Part shown: piece after piece, positions 8,347 to 17,392 of the stretch
How the letters are laid out: each line of letters begins with the position of its first letter
Position numbering within the stretch: the first letter of the stretch is position 1
Source: Variovorax flavidus
GTDB lineage: Bacteria; Pseudomonadota; Gammaproteobacteria; Burkholderiales; Burkholderiaceae_C
Length of the DNA: 64,000 nt
Reading direction: 5' to 3'
Assembly (NCBI RefSeq): GCF_030317145.1
Contig: NZ_JASZYE010000001.1
Span: 806,001 to 870,000 of the forward strand
Position numbers and translations under genes: made by a program
The notes under the pieces: generated by a model
Told to the model about the DNA's origin: nothing
Seen by the model: the letters and a program-made list of their open reading frames with translations, nothing else
Databases searched by the model: none

Positions 8347-9538
8347 AGACTTCTCTCTGACCCCTGCCCAGCGTGAACCATGTGAGCACCACGGCGATCA
8401 GCGCGCCCGCCGCCATGCCGGCGACCATCGGCAGCGGCTTGCCGTTCGTGAATGCGCCGACGACGGCCATCACCACCGAGCCCGTGAGCATCTGCAAGGT
8501 GCCGAGCAAGGCCGAGGCCGTGCCTGCGATGGCACCGTGCTTTTCGAGCGCGAGCACCGAAGTGGTGGGAATCACGAAGCCCATCAAGGCGCTGGCGATG
8601 AAATACAGCACGATGAGAACGGCCAACCGGTCACCGCCGCTCAGGTAGTACGCGAACATGAGAGTCATGACGACGCCGCAGGCACTCACGCTGGACTTGA
8701 CCACGCGCACGATGCCGAAGCGCTCGCACAACGGACCGTTGAGTTGCGCGGCGCCGAAGAAGGCCGCGGCATTGACGCCGAAGGCCACGCTGTAAAGGGT
8801 GGGCGACAGGCCGTAGTGGTCGATCATCACGAACGATGAGTTCGCCAGATAGGTGAAGAAGCCGGCCATCGCGAAGGCGCCAATGAAGACCAGCCCGAGG
8901 TAGTGCGTATCGCGCAGCAGCACGCCGTAAGCCTTGAGTGCGCTGCCCAGGCTGCTTTCCACGCGCTGTTCCGCGGGCCGCGTTTCCTTCAGCACGGATG
9001 CCACCGTCGCCAGGCCGACCACAGCGGCGATCGTTACCGCCCAGAACACGCCACGCCAGCCGGTGAAGGCGATCACCGCGCTGCCGACCAGCGGCGCCAG
9101 GATCGGCGACACGCTGAACACCAGCATCAGCAAGGACATCAAGCGCGCCGCATCGTTGCCGGTGTGGAGGTCGCGCACCACCGCGCGCGGGATCGCCATG
9201 CCCGCGGCCGCACCGAGACCCTGCACGAAGCGCAGCGCGATCAGCATCTGGATGTCGGTCGCGAGTGCGCAACCGATGCTCGCCAATGCGAAGAGGCCGA
9301 GGCCGAAGTACAGCGGCGGCTTGCGTCCCACCATGTCCGACACGGGGCCATAGAGCAACTGGCCGACGCCCAGCGAGATGAAGAAGGCTGTGAGGCTCAT
9401 CTGCACGGGGCCGATGCCGGCGCCCAGGCTGCTGCCGATCTCCGGCAACGCGGGAAGGTACATGTCGATCGCGAACGGGCCGATGGCCGACAAAAGGCCC
9501 AGCACGAGCGCGATCCTGAAGAAGCGCGATGAAGTCAT
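8333..9538 (-). CDS. Bcr/CflA-family MFS efflux transporter
   Basis: The 401-residue length, 12 predicted helices and the N-terminal IGPFAIDMYLPALPEI segment are diagnostic of the Bcr/CflA (DHA1) subfamily. QLLYGPVSDMVGRKPP is the motif A loop and SPILAPLVGSAVI is in the motif C position. Family members export bicyclomycin, chloramphenicol, sulfonamides or amino acids; the substrate here cannot be read from sequence. It is the first gene of a two-pump overlapping pair with the DHA2 gene at 6910-8346. It lies downstream of ogt on the same strand with an 84-bp gap, so it may have its own promoter. Confidence 0.92.
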   Translation of the reverse strand: MTSSRFFRIALVLGLLSAIGPFAIDMYLPALPEIGSSLGAGIGPVQMSLTAFFISLGVGQLLYGPVSDMVGRKPPLYFGLGLFALASIGCALATDIQMLIALRFVQGLGAAAGMAIPRAVVRDLHTGNDAARLMSLLMLVFSVSPILAPLVGSAVIAFTGWRGVFWAVTIAAVVGLATVASVLKETRPAEQRVESSLGSALKAYGVLLRDTHYLGLVFIGAFAMAGFFTYLANSSFVMIDHYGLSPTLYSVAFGVNAAAFFGAAQLNGPLCERFGIVRVVKSSVSACGVVMTLMFAYYLSGGDRLAVLIVLYFIASALMGFVIPTTSVLALEKHGAIAGTASALLGTLQMLTGSVVMAVVGAFTNGKPLPMVAGMAAGALIAVVLTWFTLGRGQREVYAAG

Positions 9539-9622
9539 TCACCGATTGTCGCCAAGGCTGCAATGGGCCGCAGTCAGCGCAACGTGACGCGCTGTGCTAG
9601 GTCCTGCGTCTTGAGGTCGTTG

Positions 9623-10165
9623 CTAGAACAGCGATGCGGTGTCGCTGTCAGGCCTGGCGCCTTCGATCGCGAGCATCCGGAGTTTGGAGGCCGCGCCGCC
9701 GTGCGCGGAAAAGCCGCCCCACTTGCCACCGGCCGCCAGAACGCGGTGGCAAGGCACGACCGGTGCGAACGGGTTGAGGCCCAGCGCTTGCCCGACGGCA
9801 CGTGCCAGCCCCTTGTCGCCGAGTTCGGCCGCGATATCGCCGTAGGTGCGGGTGCGTCCAGGCGGGATTCGGCGTGCGATGGCGTAGACGCGGCGATGGA
9901 AGTCGCTGACACCTTCCAGGTCGAGTTCGATCTCCGCCAGGTCGAGCGGCGCCCCATCCAGCAATGCGCGGATGGCCGACGCGGCCTGCTGCACTTTGGG
10001 CGGCGGTTCGCACTCCTGCAACTGCGGGAAGCGCCGCGCCATCCGATCGCGCGTGGCACCCTCTTCCGCTTCGGGCAACTGGACGCCGACGATGCCTCGC
10101 GGGCCCCATGCGATGCCGCACGCGCCGATGGCGGTGGCAAACAACGCGAAACCGGTCGTATCCAT
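9623..10165 (-). CDS. ogt: Methylated-DNA-[protein]-cysteine S-methyltransferase
   Basis: This 180-residue protein repairs O6-alkylguanine by moving the alkyl group onto its own cysteine. The active site PVVPCHRV with Cys139 and the downstream GGFSAHGGAASKLRML segment are canonical, and RTRTYGDIAAELGDKGLARAVGQA is the helix-turn-helix region that flips out the damaged base. A short N-terminal ribonuclease-like domain precedes it, as in Ogt. I chose the ATG at 10165 because the frame upstream is Arg-rich, has no family similarity and would run into the pqiC coding end. It is 19 nt downstream of pqiC on the same strand and may be the last gene of that operon. Confidence 0.93.
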   Translation of the reverse strand: MDTTGFALFATAIGACGIAWGPRGIVGVQLPEAEEGATRDRMARRFPQLQECEPPPKVQQAASAIRALLDGAPLDLAEIELDLEGVSDFHRRVYAIARRIPPGRTRTYGDIAAELGDKGLARAVGQALGLNPFAPVVPCHRVLAAGGKWGGFSAHGGAASKLRMLAIEGARPDSDTASLF

Positions 10166-10184
10166 GGCTGCCGCCGATGTGCAA

Positions 10185-10817
10185 TCAGGCCGCGCAGCGC
10201 GGCGCCTGGTTGGCCTTGAGCGCTGCGACACTCCCGGCAATGGCATCGGCCAGCTTCGCGGTCACGCGCTGCGCGCCCTGCGCCAAGGCGTCGAACCCGC
10301 TTCCAACAGGTTCGGAAAGCGACAGCTGGCACCCGGTCACGGGTCCTTCGTCGGTGCGGCGAACGGTCCAGGTAAAGCTGGCGTCGACTCGGCTGCCTTC
10401 CACCGCGTCGAACTGCCCCAGCTGCACGGCGATACGGGTCGCCGGCTGCCCGCGCTGGCGGCCGGTCTTGGTCACGTCGACCGCGCCGAGGCGGCTTGCG
10501 ATGCCGCTGCCCAGTGCGTCACGCAGCTCACTCTCGAACGAGGAAGACCAGCGGTGGTCTTCAAGGATGTCGACCGCCGGGCTTTCCGGGGTGCCCTTCT
10601 TGCGGACCACCATTTGCGGCCGTGCGAAACGCTCGGGCATCGCGATTGGCGCGAGTTCGATATAGCCGGGCGAACCGATCGCAGCGACCTGCGTCCGCGC
10701 GGGCACCGCCGTGTCAGCCAGGCTGTAGTACTGCGGCCCGGTGCTGGAGGCGCAGCCCGCCATCAGCAACGCAGCGCCAAGCGCGGCAGCCACGCCTCGG
10801 AAATTCGTCGATCTCAT
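10185..10817 (-). CDS. pqiC: PqiC-type outer-membrane auxiliary lipoprotein
   Basis: A 210-residue lipoprotein with lipobox LMAGC (Cys22) followed by the YYSLAD motif typical of the PqiC/YmbA (DUF330) family. PqiC partners the MCE tunnel protein PqiB and is thought to dock it to the inner face of the outer membrane. Its ATG overlaps the pqiB stop by 4 nt, so translation is coupled. It is the last pqi gene in the order pqiA-pqiA-pqiB-pqiC. The C-terminal AAPRCAA is not family-typical but does not suggest truncation. Confidence 0.9.
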   Translation of the reverse strand: MRSTNFRGVAAALGAALLMAGCASSTGPQYYSLADTAVPARTQVAAIGSPGYIELAPIAMPERFARPQMVVRKKGTPESPAVDILEDHRWSSSFESELRDALGSGIASRLGAVDVTKTGRQRGQPATRIAVQLGQFDAVEGSRVDASFTWTVRRTDEGPVTGCQLSLSEPVGSGFDALAQGAQRVTAKLADAIAGSVAALKANQAPRCAA

Positions 10818-12448
10818 TTCTGCTTGTCCTCCGGCTTGCCGCGGATCAGTGATTCGGGGTGGCGCTCCAGGTAGTCGGTCAGGATGCGCAGCGACGCCGC
10901 GGCGCGCGTGACCTCCTGAAGGGTCTGGCGCATGTCCTGCTGCAGCGGCGAATCGTCGGCGATCGTCTTCTCGGCGGAACTGAGCGTCCTGCGCACGTCC
11001 TTCATGGCCGCGGCCATCTCGGGCGTCACGTCGTTGTTCAGGCTCTTCGCGAGTTGCTCGGTTGTGACGAGCGTCTTGTTGAGCGTGCCCAGCGCCTTCC
11101 GGAGGTCGGCACTGATCTCTTCGAAAGGCACCTTGTTGAGCTTGCGCGCAATGTCGGACACCTGCGACTGGAGTTCGTCCAGGCTGTTGGGCGCGGTCGG
11201 CAGTTCGAGCGGTGTCCGGCTGGGGTCGATCCTGGCCGGCTTCGCGTCCGGGAAGAAGTCGATGGCGACGTACACCTGCCCCGTCAGCAGGTTTCCCGTG
11301 CGCAACTGGGCGCGCAGGCCCTTGCTGACGAGGAACTGCCAGCGCTCCAGCGGGGAGTATCGCGACTCGCTCGTTGCACCGATCGCCTTGCGCCGCATGC
11401 GTTCGGGATAGATCTGCACCACCACGGGCATCTTGAATTCGCGCTCGTCGCGGTCGAATTCGACGCCGATCGACTTGACCTCGCCGATCACGACGCCTCG
11501 GAAGTCGACGGCGGCCCCAGGGGACAGGCCGCGCAGCGACTGGTTGAAATACAGCAGCATCGTCTGGGAAGGTCCGTCCGGCTCCTTCATGGCGGTGGCT
11601 TCGTCGGCCGCGAGTGCGAAGGCGGTGTTCTCCTGCGCGACCGGACCCGCCGCGTCGTCGGGCGCCTGGAAGGCGATGCCCCCGAGCAGCACGGTCGCCA
11701 GCGACTGCGTGCGCACCTTCAAGCCGCTGGCATTCAGTTCCACATCGAAGCCGCTGGCATGCCAGAAGCGCGTATTGACGCCGACGAACTTGTCGTACGG
11801 CGCATTGACGAAGACACGCAGCGTGACGCCACGGCCATCGCCGTCGAGTTCGTACGCCGCGAGCTGGCCGACCTTGATGCGGCGGAAGTACACCGGCGAG
11901 CCGATGTCCAGCGATCCGACATCGCGCGCACGCAACAGGAACTGCCGCCCCGAAGCATCGCGCGTGACGATGGGCGGTACCTCCAGGCCGGTGAATTCGC
12001 CAGAGGTTTCTTCAGAGGTGCCGGCGTCGGCGCCGATGTATGCGCCCGACAGCAAAGTGCCCAGGCCCGAAATGCCGGTGGTGTCGAGACGCGGGCGCAC
12101 CACCCAGAAGCGCGTGTCCTGCGCGGTGAAGCCGCTGGCTTCCTTCTTGAGCTGCACCAGCACGCGCACATGGGAGCGATCATTGGCGAGCCGGATTCTC
12201 TGCACCGTGCCGATCTGCACGTCCTTGTACCGGACCGCCGTCTTGCCGGCCTCGAGGCCTTCCGCGGTCTTGAAAGTCAGCACCACTTCGGGACCACGCT
12301 CCATCAGGATGCGCGCGACCAGCGTCACGCCGACCAGCGCCGCCACGATGGGGATCAGCCAGATCAGCGACGGCAGCCAGTTGCGCCGCTTCACGACCAC
12401 GGGCGGAGCCAATGGGGGGTTCTCGGACCCGTTGTCTTCTTCGCTCAT
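10814..12448 (-). CDS. pqiB: PqiB, MCE-domain intermembrane lipid transport protein
   Basis: At 544 residues it matches E. coli PqiB in size. One transmembrane helix (about residues 24-47) is followed by three MCE/MlaD repeats, beginning near residues 54, 165 and 295; the third contains the well-conserved SLRGLSPGAAVDFRGVVIGEV. The C-terminal 120 residues are helical, matching the part that forms the tip of the PqiB needle in known structures. Such hexamers form a hydrophobic channel across the periplasm for phospholipids. The start overlaps the stop of the preceding pqiA-like gene (ATGA). Confidence 0.93.
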   Translation of the reverse strand: MSEEDNGSENPPLAPPVVVKRRNWLPSLIWLIPIVAALVGVTLVARILMERGPEVVLTFKTAEGLEAGKTAVRYKDVQIGTVQRIRLANDRSHVRVLVQLKKEASGFTAQDTRFWVVRPRLDTTGISGLGTLLSGAYIGADAGTSEETSGEFTGLEVPPIVTRDASGRQFLLRARDVGSLDIGSPVYFRRIKVGQLAAYELDGDGRGVTLRVFVNAPYDKFVGVNTRFWHASGFDVELNASGLKVRTQSLATVLLGGIAFQAPDDAAGPVAQENTAFALAADEATAMKEPDGPSQTMLLYFNQSLRGLSPGAAVDFRGVVIGEVKSIGVEFDRDEREFKMPVVVQIYPERMRRKAIGATSESRYSPLERWQFLVSKGLRAQLRTGNLLTGQVYVAIDFFPDAKPARIDPSRTPLELPTAPNSLDELQSQVSDIARKLNKVPFEEISADLRKALGTLNKTLVTTEQLAKSLNNDVTPEMAAAMKDVRRTLSSAEKTIADDSPLQQDMRQTLQEVTRAAASLRILTDYLERHPESLIRGKPEDKQK

Positions 12449-13128
12449 ACGACTGTTTCACCTCTTTTCATACCGTCTTGCTGCTTTCTCTTTCTGCGCT
12501 TCGCAGCGGCCCGCGTGTCCCAGGTCAGCCGTGGGTCGAAGCTGAGCGACGCCAGCATGGTCAGCACCACCACCGCGCCGAAGGCTGCGATGCCGACCCC
12601 GGCAGTGATCTCGGCAAAGCCATGGATGCGAACGAGGCCGGCCAGGAGCGCCACCACGAAAACGTCGAGCATCGACCAGCGTCCGATCACTTCGAGGATG
12701 CGGTAGAGCTTGGCACGCTCCAGCTGGCGCCAATCGCTGCCGCGCTGGGCCATGAAGTTCAGCAGGGTGAGCGCGGTGAGCTTGAACAGAGGCACCAGGA
12801 AACTCGCGATGAAGATGAGCGCCGCCAGCCCGTAGGCGCCCGACACCCAGAAATAGATGACGCCGCTCAGGATGGTGTCCTGCTGCGTGCCGAACAAACT
12901 CTTGGTGATCATCACCGGCAGCAAGTTGGCCGGCAGATAGAGGATGGCGGCCGCGATCAGGTAGGCCCAGGTGCGGTTGAAGCTGTCGGGCTTGCGGGCA
13001 TGCAGGCGGGTCGAGCACCGCGCGCAGCATTCGCCGTCCCCTGCCCCTTCCCACACGGTGCCGCAATGGTGGCAGCTCATCAGCCCGAGTTGAGCGCCCG
13101 TCCGGACGGGCGGTGTCGGCTCTGTCAT
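12445..13128 (-). CDS. pqiA: PqiA-family membrane protein, second half
   Basis: A 227-residue PqiA-domain protein: a zinc-ribbon-like N-terminus (CHHCGTVW ... CCARC, residues about 17-38) followed by four predicted membrane helices with the family's LPANLLPVM motif. In E. coli one PqiA polypeptide contains two such units; here they are separate genes, and this is the downstream one. The likely role is as inner-membrane partner of the PqiB tunnel. It overlaps both neighbours by 4 nt. Its SLFGTQQDTILSGVIYF loop is typical of the C-terminal PqiA unit. Confidence 0.88.
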   Translation of the reverse strand: MTEPTPPVRTGAQLGLMSCHHCGTVWEGAGDGECCARCSTRLHARKPDSFNRTWAYLIAAAILYLPANLLPVMITKSLFGTQQDTILSGVIYFWVSGAYGLAALIFIASFLVPLFKLTALTLLNFMAQRGSDWRQLERAKLYRILEVIGRWSMLDVFVVALLAGLVRIHGFAEITAGVGIAAFGAVVVLTMLASLSFDPRLTWDTRAAAKRRKRKQQDGMKRGETVV

Positions 13129-13748
13129 GCGTCCTGCCCGGCTCGCGGCTCGAAAGCCATTTCCCAGAAGGTCCGGGGATTGAAGGACAGCACTGCCGTC
13201 AGCAGCACCGTCAGCCCGGCAAAGGCCCAGAGGGCCGGGCCCGGTATGACCTGCGCCATGCTGCTCAGCTTGATGATCGCCACCAGCACACCCAGCAGGA
13301 ACACTTCGACCATGCCCCAGGGCCGCAGCGCCTGCAGCGCGTTCACGAGGATGGTGAAGCCGACTGGACGGCGTTCATAGGCCATCGGCACGAGCAGGTA
13401 GAACAGGATGCACAGTTGTATCAGCGGAAAGAGGATGGTGGTCGCCAGCACCAGCAGCGCGACCGGCGACATGCCTTCGGAGCTGAGCGCCACCACGGCG
13501 CCCGCGAGCGTGGTCTGGCTGCTCAGGCCCTGCACCTCGATCTCGACGATCGGAAACAGGTTGGCGATGGCGAACAGGATCAGGCAGGCGACCGTCAGCG
13601 GCAGCACGCGCGCGCTCTGGTCGCCCGCGTGCCGGTCGAGCTCGGTCCCGCAGCGCGGGCAATGCGAGACTTCTCGATGGCGCAGCGGCACGCGGCGGTA
13701 GACCGCGTCGCAGCCTTCGCAAACGATGGCGTCGGGTACTTCTGTCAT
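13125..13748 (-). CDS. pqiA: PqiA-family membrane protein, first half
   Basis: A 207-residue protein with a zinc ribbon (CEGC ... CPRC, residues about 9-34) and four predicted helices. The LFAIANLFPIVEIEVQG segment marks it as the N-terminal unit of a PqiA pair. Together with 12445-13128 it reconstitutes a full PqiA, so the split is an architectural variant and not a frameshift: both parts have their own start and zinc ribbon. Its ATG overlaps the stop of the LysR gene by 4 nt, coupling it to that regulator. Confidence 0.9.
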   Translation of the reverse strand: MTEVPDAIVCEGCDAVYRRVPLRHREVSHCPRCGTELDRHAGDQSARVLPLTVACLILFAIANLFPIVEIEVQGLSSQTTLAGAVVALSSEGMSPVALLVLATTILFPLIQLCILFYLLVPMAYERRPVGFTILVNALQALRPWGMVEVFLLGVLVAIIKLSSMAQVIPGPALWAFAGLTVLLTAVLSFNPRTFWEMAFEPRAGQDA

Positions 13749-14665
13749 GGTCTGGGCCGCCCATTGTCGGCGACATGGGCGACGAGGAAGTCAAGCAAGG
13801 CGCGCACCCGCGCTGGCAGCCGGCCCGCCTTGCCCAGATAGACAGCATGGATCGGCGCCTCGTCGCCCGGATTGAACTCCTCCATCACCCGCACCAGCCG
13901 GCCCGCATCGATGTCGGACTGAATGTGATACAGCGACATCCTGGCCAGGCCGATGCCGGACGTGATGAGCGCACGCAGCGTCTCGCCGTCGCCGCAACGG
14001 ACGTTGCCCGCGATGGGCATGTCGATCACGCGGCCGTCGACGCGCAGCGGCCAGTCGGGCACGCTGCGCCGGTAGTTGAAGCCGAGCCGGTTGTGCGCCT
14101 CCAGCTCCTGCGGCGTGCGCGGCGTGCCGTGGCGCTTCAGGTAGTCGGGCGAGCCGACGATGGCCTGCCCGGTCGCGCCGAGCCGGCGCGCGACGAGGTC
14201 GGAAGGCGGCAACTCGCCCCAGCGGATCGCGACGTCGGTACGCTCTTCCATCAGGTCGACCACGCGGTCGGTCAGCACGATGTCCAGCGTCACCTGCGGA
14301 TGCAGTTCGAGAAAGCGAGGCACGAGGGGAATCAGCACATGCTGGCCAAAAGGAACGCTGGCATTGATGCTCACGCGCCCGCGGGGCATGGCCCCGGCCG
14401 CGGCGCAACGCTCGGCCTCGTCCATGTCGGCCAGCACACGCACGCTGCGCTCGTAGAACTGCCCGCCTTCGGGCGTGAGTTGCAGCTTGCGGGTCGAGCG
14501 GTGCACCAACTGGGTCGCCAGCCGCGTCTCCAGCCTCCCGATGAGCTTGCTGATGGCCGACGGTGTCATGCCCAGCACGCGTGCCCCGGCCGAGAAGCTG
14601 CCCCGGTCCACGACCTGGACGAAGGCTTCCATCTCGCCGGACCGATTCACCTCGATGCGGGGCAT
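13745..14665 (-). CDS. LysR-family transcriptional regulator
   Basis: A 306-residue regulator with an N-terminal LysR helix-turn-helix (FVQVVDRGSFSAGARVLGMTPSAISKLIGRLE, about residues 13-44) and a C-terminal periplasmic-binding-like effector domain. It has the character of the CrgA/DmlR-like group. I prefer the ATG at 14665; an in-frame TTG lies 12 nt upstream but falls inside the inverted repeat. It diverges from an AraJ-type MFS gene, the classic arrangement for an autoregulating LysR and its target, yet its stop codon also overlaps the first pqiA gene (ATGA). It could therefore control both the pump and, by readthrough, pqi expression. Confidence 0.92.
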   Translation of the reverse strand: MPRIEVNRSGEMEAFVQVVDRGSFSAGARVLGMTPSAISKLIGRLETRLATQLVHRSTRKLQLTPEGGQFYERSVRVLADMDEAERCAAAGAMPRGRVSINASVPFGQHVLIPLVPRFLELHPQVTLDIVLTDRVVDLMEERTDVAIRWGELPPSDLVARRLGATGQAIVGSPDYLKRHGTPRTPQELEAHNRLGFNYRRSVPDWPLRVDGRVIDMPIAGNVRCGDGETLRALITSGIGLARMSLYHIQSDIDAGRLVRVMEEFNPGDEAPIHAVYLGKAGRLPARVRALLDFLVAHVADNGRPRP

Positions 14666-14666
14666 A

Positions 14667-14683
14667 TGTGAATTCAACTCACA
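14667..14683. promoter_or_regulatory. Inverted repeat TGTGA-N7-TCACA between LysR and MFS genes
   Basis: A perfect 5-bp dyad with a 7-bp centre containing part of a GAATTC site lies 1 nt from the LysR ATG and 61 nt from the divergent MFS start. Its position fits an autoregulatory LysR operator. It also resembles a CRP/FNR half-site pair, but the spacing is 7 rather than 6. Confidence 0.45.
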
Positions 14684-14744
14684 GTAGTGTGTCCAAACGC
14701 GATTCTAGTCAATCGACCGGCGTGCCCGCACAGTACGGGACGTC

Positions 14745-15926
14745 ATGCCTATTGCTCTCCTCGCCCTCACCGCCGGTGCCTTCGGGATCGGCACCACCGA
14801 GTTCGTCATCATGGGTCTGCTGCTGCAGGTCTCGACGGATCTGCACGTCTCCATCGCGGCGGCCGGCCTGCTGATTTCGGGCTACGCGCTCGGCGTCGCG
14901 GTCGGTGCGCCACTGCTTACCATCGCGACCCGCAGGATTCCGCGCAAGACGGTGCTGCTCGCGCTGATGGCCATCTTCACGCTCGGCAACATCGCCTGCG
15001 CGCTCGCCGCCAACTACGAGATGCTGATGGCGGCGCGCGTCATCACCTCGCTCGCTCACGGCACCTTCTTCGGGGTCGGCTCGGTCGTCGCCACGGGACT
15101 CGTGCCGCCGGAGCGCCGGGCCTCGGCCATCTCGATCATGTTCACCGGCCTGACCGCCGCCACGCTGCTCGGCGTGCCGGCCGGCGCCTGGCTGGGCCTG
15201 CACTACGGCTGGCGCGCGACCTTCTGGGCCGTGGCGCTGGTCGGCGTCGTGGCATTCGCCGTTCTCGCCGTCTTCGTGCCGCGCGGCAAGGCCGACGACC
15301 GGCCCTCGCCGCTGCGCGATGAACTCGCCGTTCTGGGCCGGCCGCAGGTGTTGCTGGGGCTTGCCATGACGGTGCTCGGCTTTGCCGGACTGTTCGTCGT
15401 GTTCACCTACATCCAGCCGCTGCTCACCGAAGTGACTGGCGTGTCCCAAGCGGCCGTGTCGCCGATCCTCCTGATCTTCGGTGGTGGCCTGGCGGTCGGC
15501 AACCTGCTGGGCGGCAGGCTTGCCGATCGTTCGCTCATGCCGGCATTGCTGGGCACCCTCACGGCACTGGCGGTCGTACTCGGTGCGATGCAGTGGGTGA
15601 TCCACACGCCGGTGACAGCGGTCGTCTTCGTCGTTCTGCTGGGCATCGCGTCCTTCGCGACGGTCGCGCCGTTGCAGTTGCGGGTGCTGGAGAAGGCCTC
15701 CGGCGCTGGCCAGAACCTGGCGTCCAGCCTCAACATTGCCGCATTCAATCTAGGCAACGCACTCGGTGCGTGGGTTGGCGGCGTGGTGATCGAACGCGGA
15801 CCCGGCCTCGCCGCCCTGGGTTGGGTGGCTGCGCTGCTCACGCTGGTCGGCCTCGCCCTCGCACTGTGGAGCCGCGCCCTCGACCGGCGCGACACCCTGC
15901 CCGACTGCGCCACGGCCAGCGCCTGA
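14745..15926 (+). CDS. MFS transporter, DHA1 AraJ/YdhP-type efflux
   Basis: The 393-residue protein has 12 predicted helices and the subfamily's N-terminal AFGIGTTEFVIMGLLLQV motif, typical of AraJ/YdhP-like sugar or drug exporters. The ASLAHGTFFG-like stretch in helix 4 (ITSLAHGTFFGVGSVVA) and MFTGLTAATLLGVPAGAWLG in helix 5 agree. It is transcribed away from the LysR gene at 13745-14665 and is its likely target. The gene ends 38 nt before a convergent gene. Confidence 0.9.
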   Translation: MPIALLALTAGAFGIGTTEFVIMGLLLQVSTDLHVSIAAAGLLISGYALGVAVGAPLLTIATRRIPRKTVLLALMAIFTLGNIACALAANYEMLMAARVITSLAHGTFFGVGSVVATGLVPPERRASAISIMFTGLTAATLLGVPAGAWLGLHYGWRATFWAVALVGVVAFAVLAVFVPRGKADDRPSPLRDELAVLGRPQVLLGLAMTVLGFAGLFVVFTYIQPLLTEVTGVSQAAVSPILLIFGGGLAVGNLLGGRLADRSLMPALLGTLTALAVVLGAMQWVIHTPVTAVVFVVLLGIASFATVAPLQLRVLEKASGAGQNLASSLNIAAFNLGNALGAWVGGVVIERGPGLAALGWVAALLTLVGLALALWSRALDRRDTLPDCATASA

Positions 15927-15963
15927 AAGCCCGGCGATGACGAGACCTTTCGCTTGCCGGGTC

Positions 15964-17244
15964 CTATGACAGCAGCTGCACCTTCCAGCGTCCCGCGGCG
16001 ATGGGCTCGACCAGGAAGAACGGCAGGTCGGCACTCCAGATCTTCTCCCGCACGGGCGAGCTGTACGCGCACACCGTCACGCCGTGCTCGTCGAGCACCG
16101 CCCAGGACTGCTGTTCGCCGTCGGCCTTCGAGCTCGAACCCCGGATGCCCTGGAAGCTGGCATTGCTGCCCACGTGAAAACTCCCGGTGTTCCATCGAAT
16201 CGGCGGATGTGCGGGAAACGGGTGCGCGCCATGGAAGTCAAAGAACGCGTCATGGTTCAGCACGCTCTGGCGCAGGGTCGGCCACACCGCTTCGCGCAGG
16301 AAGATCTGGTCGGCGAAGCGGGTGACGTCGCCCTGCCGTGACAGCCAGCCTTGCATCAAGGGCTTCAACGGAGGAAGCACGCCTCGGCAACCGCCCCATA
16401 GTCCGGCGAGGATCAGTTCAGTGTGGGTGAAATAGTCGCGCATGTGGTGGAACCAGAACGGGCTTGCGATCCACTCCTGCACGGCCATTTGCTCCCGCTC
16501 CGAAAGCAATGCATCGGCGTCGCGGATCAGGAAGCGGGTCACTCCGGGGTCGTCGACCGCCAGGAAGCGCCACATCAAGGGATGGACGCCATCCTGCGCC
16601 TGCCCCGTCATGTCCACGACCTGCGCGCCCGCTTCACGCAAACGCCATTGAACAGCCGCTGGCACCGAGTCATCGAGATAGACCCGGCAGCGCCATTGCG
16701 GGAACAGGTCGGCGGCGACCTCCACGTTCTTCACCGCTGGCTCGCAGTAGCGCGGGCTGCCGCCGAACAGCGTGTAGGCAATGATGTTTCGCTCCGGATG
16801 ATTCGCCTCGAAAGCGGGCGGAGCAGACGCAGGAATGGAAACGGCCTGCCCTTGCCCCAGGCGCGCATCGGCCTGTTCGAGTGACTCCTTGCCGTAGCGC
16901 CGCACGTCGTCCGGCCGCTCCAGCCAGCCGCAGACCTCCGCCAGGCCGTCCAGCCACGTGCTGCCCGCCTGCACCCGCCCTCCGTTCGCCTTGTAGACAC
17001 GGAGGTACACCTCATGGGCTTTCTCATGACGCTTCTGCCGCATCAGGCTGAGTGCGTAGTCGGCCAGGACGCCCATGTTGCCCGGCTGGATCTTCAGGGC
17101 GGCTTCGGCTGCCTGGCTCGCGCTTGCGTAGTCCGAACGCTTCATCGCTTCGGTGAAACGCTGGGCATGCGCCTGGAACTGGCGCGCCAGTTGCGCCGCC
17201 GGGCCCCGTGCTGCGGGGGGACGAACGCTCTTCTTGGTGCTCAT
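15964..17244 (-). CDS. TPR protein with glycosyltransferase-like domain
   Basis: A 426-residue protein without signal peptide. Residues about 25-130 form helical TPR-like repeats (Ala-rich, with AEAALKIQPGNMGVLADYALSL). The rest looks like a GT-A-type fold: YTLFGGSPRYCEPAV at its start, an RDAD motif (DxD-like, near residue 265) that could bind metal and nucleotide sugar, and a terminal beta region. ATG at 17244 follows a longer open frame that is Arg-rich. It has no operon partners: it converges with the MFS gene and is separated from the DUF1428 gene by 148 bp. The acceptor is unknown; protein or surface glycan modification is possible. Confidence 0.65.
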   Translation of the reverse strand: MSTKKSVRPPAARGPAAQLARQFQAHAQRFTEAMKRSDYASASQAAEAALKIQPGNMGVLADYALSLMRQKRHEKAHEVYLRVYKANGGRVQAGSTWLDGLAEVCGWLERPDDVRRYGKESLEQADARLGQGQAVSIPASAPPAFEANHPERNIIAYTLFGGSPRYCEPAVKNVEVAADLFPQWRCRVYLDDSVPAAVQWRLREAGAQVVDMTGQAQDGVHPLMWRFLAVDDPGVTRFLIRDADALLSEREQMAVQEWIASPFWFHHMRDYFTHTELILAGLWGGCRGVLPPLKPLMQGWLSRQGDVTRFADQIFLREAVWPTLRQSVLNHDAFFDFHGAHPFPAHPPIRWNTGSFHVGSNASFQGIRGSSSKADGEQQSWAVLDEHGVTVCAYSSPVREKIWSADLPFFLVEPIAAGRWKVQLLS

Positions 17245-17392
17245 GACGCGGACTTTCGCCGATCGGAAGGATCGGGTCAAAAACGATCCATGTTAGCGAT
17301 CGCCCGCGTGCTTGCGATCGCCAAACGGCTATGCCATGCGCGCGCAGACCGTTCGCATCGACTTACGGAAAAGTCTTCGCGTCGGCCACCCG

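Noticed and set aside
12445..13748. Frameshift splitting pqiA
   Set aside because: Each part has its own ATG, zinc ribbon and full set of helices, and they overlap by a clean 4-nt ATGA, so these are two intact genes.
14667..14683. CRP/FNR site
   Set aside because: The dyad TGTGA-N7-TCACA has a 7-bp centre instead of 6 and lies at a LysR gene start, so a LysR operator is more likely.
15930..15961. Hairpin CCCGGC/GCCGGG between convergent MFS and TPR genes
   Set aside because: Six base pairs with a 20-nt loop and no T-run; too weak to support termination.
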